Shown here: positions 61,901 through 64,000 of the stretch, in pieces
Numbering within the stretch: the stretch's first letter is position 1
How the letters are laid out: each line of letters starts with the position of its first letter
Origin: Sinobacterium norvegicum
GTDB taxonomy: Bacteria > Pseudomonadota > Gammaproteobacteria > Pseudomonadales > Sinobacteriaceae
Direction of reading: 5' to 3'
NCBI RefSeq assembly: GCF_923077115.1
Contig: NZ_CAKLPX010000008.1
Location: 1 to 64,000, forward strand
DNA length: 64,000 bases
The notes under the pieces: model-generated
Told to the model about the DNA's origin: nothing
Databases searched by the model: none
What the model saw: the letters and a program-made list of their open reading frames with translations, nothing else
Translations under genes and position numbers: made by a program

Positions 61901-64000
61901 CGCCAATAACGTCGCTGGCGGCGGTGATATCAGGGGCGTCGTTGGTGCCGGTGATGGTCACCTCAACCTCAATCGTGTCAGTTCCCCCCTTACCGTCATC
62001 AACAGTGACCTCGAAGACTTCAGTTACAACCTGGTCTTTTGCCAAGCTTTGAGTGCTGGCCTTGGTATTATCCAGAGTATAGGTCCAGCGGCCGTTACCG
62101 TTGGCGAGTTCATTAATAGTTAATGAGCCATAAGCTCCGTCGTTAGGGTTTACGTCACTGCCATTGGCTTTGCTAACAGACCAATTAAGTGTGTCGCCTT
62201 CGTCAATATCTCCGTGCTTTAACGTGCCTGATTTTGTGTTGCCAGGGTTGTCTTCGACAACGCTTTGTGTGTTTTTGCCAGTGATAATAGGGGCGTCGTT
62301 GGTACCTTCAACGGTAATGGTAATCTTGTCGCTGTCCGAGGCGTTGAACTGATCCTTGACGACAATATCGAACTCCTCTGTTTTGATCACGCCATCACCG
62401 ATGGCTTGTACTTTGTCGTACCCAGGCTCGCCGGGTTGATACAGTTTGTATACCCAGGTGCCGTTTTTGACCGAGAGGGTAAGGAAACCGTATTCGCCCT
62501 CGATGGTGGTTTTACCGTTTTTGCTTAAAGTCTCGCCGTCAACAGAGTGTGTCAGTTTTGCCCTGTTATCGATATCGGAGGAACCAAAGGTGCCGGTGGT
62601 TCGCTCATTGCCCACATCTTCTATCACGGCGCCATCGATAGCGGCTTCAACACCCTCGAGTACGGGGGCGTCATTCGTGCCCTTAACAGTGACCTGGATG
62701 TTCTTGGTTACCGTGCCGCCTTTTTCATCGGTCACCGTGACCTCAAAGTTTTCCCTTACCTTTTGATTTCTGCGCAACTGGTCAGTGGCGCCGCCGGGTG
62801 TGTTATCGAGTGTATAGGTCCATTCGCCAGTGACGGTATCGAGGACGATTGAGCCATAGGTGCCAGTCACCTGATACTCGTTGCCACCGCCAATTTGTAC
62901 ACCGTCTTTAATCTCGATGTCATGGGGGATGCTGTTGGGCTGGTCAGCGTCGAAGATTCTTAACTTATCTGAAACCTCAATATCGCCTTCATTGATGTTC
63001 TCTTTAAGGCTTTTACCCTGAATACTGGGGACATCGTTGGTACCGGTGATAGTGATGACCACGGCCACGGTATCGAACCCGCCCTTGCCGTCGGCGACAA
63101 CTACTTCAAAGGTTTCAGTTTTTTCCTGTCCTTCTTTAAGCTTTTTCAGCTTGTTTTTGGTTCGCCTGTCGTCATTAAAGTCGTATGTCCAGGTGCCATT
63201 GTTGTTAATGGATAGTGTGCCGTAAGTGCCGGCTGGATCTGTAATAGACCAGTTTTGCGGATCGGTGGTATCAACATCTGTGGCGTCGAGGTCGCCACTG
63301 ATCGAGGCTTTTGAGGCGTTGTTGCCTGTGGTGCCACCTTGGCCGGGGATTCTTTCATCCTGATAATAAATGTCACCGTCGACATCGCCACCGGGTGTGA
63401 TCACAGGAATGTCGTTGGTGCCGGTAATAGTGATTTCAACGGTTTTGGTATCGCTGCCGCCGTTGAGGTCTGACACAGTTACGTCATAACTGAAGGTAAT
63501 TGTTTCATCTTTGGCGAGGAAGTCGACGAGTGAGTTATTGACTTCATAATCCCAGCCTGAGCCATCTGTGGTGAAATTCGTCGCTGTTAATGCGGTGATC
63601 TGAGCAGGGGTCAGTGTGCCGCCGCTCCAGACTGTATCGGTGTTGAAACTATGGCTGATGGAATGACCAACATCGTTGCTATCAACGTCGGTGAAGGAGA
63701 GCGTGCCGCTGTCACTAAGCACTGATTGACTATCGTCTTCAGTGACCGCACCTGTGTCGTCAATAGTCAGCGTGGGGTTATCGTTGCTGCCGGTAATGGT
63801 GACGGTAACGGTTTCAGTGTCGGAAAGCGGTGAGCCATCGCTATCCGTGGCTGCAACGACGTAGGTTAATTCGAGTGTTTCTCCTTTGGCGAGGTAATCG
63901 AAGGTTTCTGACGCGGAGTTAAAGTTCCAACTCAGATTTGCTGTGTCTGTCGAACCATCGAGGTTGAGACTAGTCGATAGCATTGCTTTGAGTTCAGCAT
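55941..64000 (-). CDS. Giant VCBS-repeat adhesin (partial; 5' end outside the window)
   Basis: About 2,685 residues of the protein lie in the window and the frame is still open at base 64000, so the gene is longer. It is built of some 22 tandem modules of about 90-130 residues, each closing with an xGTNDAPxI-type motif (VTGTNDTPTV, IEGTNDQPKV and so on) after a YTLDN and TDSFTVxVTDxxG pattern, the VCBS/cadherin-like type. Several are variant, such as VTGSQDRSSG and INGTSDDPII. The last 75 residues are Ser/Glu-rich, ending DGGFVDLTITLPQDEFNQ, which may hold the secretion signal. No RTX nonapeptides are visible. It is acidic and should be exported by the adjacent type I system to act in adhesion or biofilm. 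Confidence 0.92.
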   Translation of the reverse strand, partial: AELKAMLSTSLNLDGSTDTANLSWNFNSASETFDYLAKGETLELTYVVAATDSDGSPLSDTETVTVTITGSNDNPTLTIDDTGAVTEDDSQSVLSDSGTLSFTDVDSNDVGHSISHSFNTDTVWSGGTLTPAQITALTATNFTTDGSGWDYEVNNSLVDFLAKDETITFSYDVTVSDLNGGSDTKTVEITITGTNDIPVITPGGDVDGDIYYQDERIPGQGGTTGNNASKASISGDLDATDVDTTDPQNWSITDPAGTYGTLSINNNGTWTYDFNDDRRTKNKLKKLKEGQEKTETFEVVVADGKGGFDTVAVVITITGTNDVPSIQGKSLKENINEGDIEVSDKLRIFDADQPNSIPHDIEIKDGVQIGGGNEYQVTGTYGSIVLDTVTGEWTYTLDNTPGGATDQLRRNQKVRENFEVTVTDEKGGTVTKNIQVTVKGTNDAPVLEGVEAAIDGAVIEDVGNERTTGTFGSSDIDNRAKLTHSVDGETLSKNGKTTIEGEYGFLTLSVKNGTWVYKLYQPGEPGYDKVQAIGDGVIKTEEFDIVVKDQFNASDSDKITITVEGTNDAPIITGKNTQSVVEDNPGNTKSGTLKHGDIDEGDTLNWSVSKANGSDVNPNDGAYGSLTINELANGNGRWTYTLDNTKASTQSLAKDQVVTEVFEVTVDDGKGGTDTIEVEVTITGTNDAPDITAASDVIGGVTEDNFAGNPSIIDSGQLYHGDVDQGATQTWQVINPTGSFGSLSVDEFGEWTFTLDNDSVQHLGIHTDVLGNITRDSVTDSFRVKVTDEHGASSEVTVDIVIEGSNDTPTIAGKLSGSVIENYDDAIDTSTATGQVKAIDVDNNDSHSWAFNNGTPNAAGSFGAIAIDAATGQWVYTLDSDLAATEQLIAGEKAQETFTVVVDDGNGGTNTETIIIDIVGSNSSPTATVSAESITENDPTTLQGQLDSGDPDHTDNHYWTLGSTNDTSQYGKLTLNIDGSWEYQLFDNNAVNAIKLNDTRTDSFTVTVTDEKGLSVEQTVEISIVGTNDAPVITGNNTRTMAEDSSIDPDDASKMKTGGTVNSTDIDQDAALTWSSDVDAVNGSGSNLGVFTFNTTTGEWDYRVDLDKVQYLAPGQTLTESFIVTSTDEHGLATSKTITVNVTGTNDTPTVIGGTPADGDGWDVIEDAADNTVGGILSTDGNDADDSPSFTAATYNGSYGSFTISADGTWLYTLDNTRASTNQLAEGSTQKESFTVVAIDEHGKSVTHTIDIDVIGSNDAPTIFGTSQAAVAEFLLLETQGRVIARDIDDGDTIESWSVAVGNEPAALTVDVADSDSEIQGIYGKLILQGDGSWVYQLDNDDQDVKDLTPGQIAEEVFYVTANDGSDDSAPHKITIEVTGSQDRSSGSGGVNPTPEDPSHDLITDTVKEDTTITGNTFDFSGAGDINPNTISSVVALADIGGAFGNITVTESGGVWSWQYVLDNDSILVQSLDEGESITETYYVRVTDANGTHDIPVEITINGTSDDPIIDADWTTGNVTEDTVLSTSSQISFDDVDPVDVKADGWAITDGAFGTASIDSDGRWIYTLNNNNDTVQALNPGESMTDVVTVTITDVNNQVYTQDLTITIHGTHDALELTVPLNDVNTAVQEDLVVTENVTVDIPSEAPNSRWTLDDGNGSYGQLGYNSDTDSWDYTLNNSAVQSLAEGEQRTDTFTVYLIDQYGKAVLDLNGDPATTDIVVTIDGTNDLPVLKNSVVSASFDIDTGTVSNTVKATDVDQDNLSWTTSESNDNSPLSGTNGTLTLASNGEWSYSLSAAGITNLAGLGKNESANADSFTVYVDDGSGNYIAQTINIEVTGNNKAPIISGNASEFIGSVTEDDAALSTATGKLDISDPNTNDTVSFNAVVDSAGTYGKFSIDSDGNWDYVIDNSSHVNALKAGETRTETFVVRGQDQHGSLVSETVTITIVGANDTSVIGGTTTGNIKELAPGSITGALVVSDDDSGDTAAWSILTSADPSDNGANYGIPSIDPVTGVWSYQVDPSDPTANSLAKGETLQDTFTVLVTDGSGDVTSQLITVTIVGENNAPAISGVLTEDVGEDTTSISGQLDSGDTDLSEINDDSWQIIDTPANAEWGSISIDDTGKWTFVVNTSKAQELADGMSQQLDYQVSVTDPHGEVSTKTVSVTIVGSNDLPVITGTDSDTVNEDTDLSGGNLLASGKLNITDADLGQALFSATVVNNGLYGNLTIDSSGQWNYSAANNQAAIQALSEGEPLTDTITISAADGTLHDIVITIIGTNDIPVIGGDDTGLITESNNPAVSELVASGKLDIADDDTLNGISEARFSPMNLTNSLGVFVLLADGNWSFTADNNNPLIQQMGENDSTDLRFTAVSADGSNSQEIVVTVSGVNDAATITATTNPTPVVQEDSGLDAGFLVTSGTVTVIDEDSGESVMLVREYQGNFGKLTMQEDGQWQYRADNSQTAIDELNEQSTPLQDSFTVLSADDSELVINIIIEGTNDQPKVDAITPLQLTIDNAADTNGVDGAVIASDAENDSLTYLVDGATSSAGSYGTLTMEEDGQWSYLITDNSLAENALFKEQFEVSVSDGKLSSIITLDIQLIGGVELPEPLAVQLNSAAPEGRSLSQPQFNSSGSEDEEAVEQLLSQFETTSTEGDTEAVTPTVEAGSHSDGGFVDLTITLPQDEFNQ

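Noticed and set aside
57597-63391. Many plus- and minus-strand frames inside the adhesin gene
   Set aside because: They are shadows of the repetitive VCBS coding frame, which gives long antisense open frames without ribosome sites.
55941-64000. Tandem repeats considered as a CRISPR array or DNA satellite
   Set aside because: The periodicity (about 300-400 bp) is at the protein-domain level, and the repeats diverge too much at the DNA level for an array.

Overview
The window reads as a gammaproteobacterial chromosome segment, probably from a marine bacterium. The basis is a set of typical gammaproteobacterial proteins (FtnA, RsmJ, a YheO-type regulator, TesB, PhoH), a base composition near 50% GC, a REP-type tyrosine transposase with TTTAGGGTCAGAGT repeats, and a very large VCBS-repeat adhesin with its own type I exporter. 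I cannot fix genus or family from the sequence; a Cellvibrionales/Spongiibacterales-like lineage is only a guess.

Layout. (1) 1-1041: a REP/RAYT module with an intact transposase gene, an exactly duplicated 127-bp piece of that gene, and several copies of a short repeat. (2) 1.2-10.9 kb: housekeeping genes (alpha/beta hydrolase, truncated haemoglobin, ung, rsmJ, dapE, a YheO/DapR-like regulator, a PhzF-family isomerase, an OmpA-like lipoprotein) and a class III nucleotide cyclase followed by an HD phosphohydrolase. (3) 10.97-16.0 kb: a tight four-gene minus-strand operon (SDR, sulfotransferase, unknown 511-residue protein, second SDR), divergent from a TetR regulator, with a striking nested palindrome between them. 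(4) 16.66-35.4 kb: a cobalamin riboswitch followed by about 18.5 kb of cobalt-uptake and corrin-ring genes, all on the plus strand: cbtB, cbtA, a ChlI/ChlD-like fusion, cobO, cobB, a NiCoT-type transporter, cbiD, cobK, cbiX, cobH, cobL, cobI, cbiG, cobJ, cobM, cobW, cobN. (5) 35.5-49.2 kb: mostly single genes (alkaline phosphatase, ferritin, three NTF2-fold proteins, DUF302 protein, TesB, PhoH, a repeat/nuclease-like protein with a coupled GNAT, a lytic transglycosylase, a NERD protein with two degenerate kinase domains, a lipoprotein, two membrane proteins). (6) 49.3-64.0 kb: a minus-strand type I secretion locus, read in order adhesin (its 5' part lies beyond base 64000), ABC exporter, HlyD-type adaptor, TolC-type channel, OmpA-like lipoprotein, OpuAC-like binding protein.

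How the genes work together. The cobalt locus imports cobalt (CbtAB and a NiCoT permease), builds and methylates the corrin ring (CobI, CobJ, CobM, CbiG, CbiD, CobK, CobL, CobH), amidates it (CobB), inserts cobalt (CobN with the ChlI/ChlD fusion, probably with the CobW GTPase) and adenosylates it (CobO), under B12 feedback through the riboswitch. It also encodes CbiX, the early cobalt chelatase, so markers of both early and late cobalt insertion sit in one operon. Nucleotide-loop and lower-ligand genes are not in the window. The type I locus should export the adhesin to the cell surface for attachment or biofilm growth.

The least explained items are the NERD/tandem-pseudokinase protein (44373-46550), the cyclase/HD pair (3809-6100), the sulfotransferase cassette with its palindromic operator, and the OmpA and OpuAC-like genes overlapped into the adhesin secretion operon. 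No tRNA, rRNA or CRISPR array was seen.
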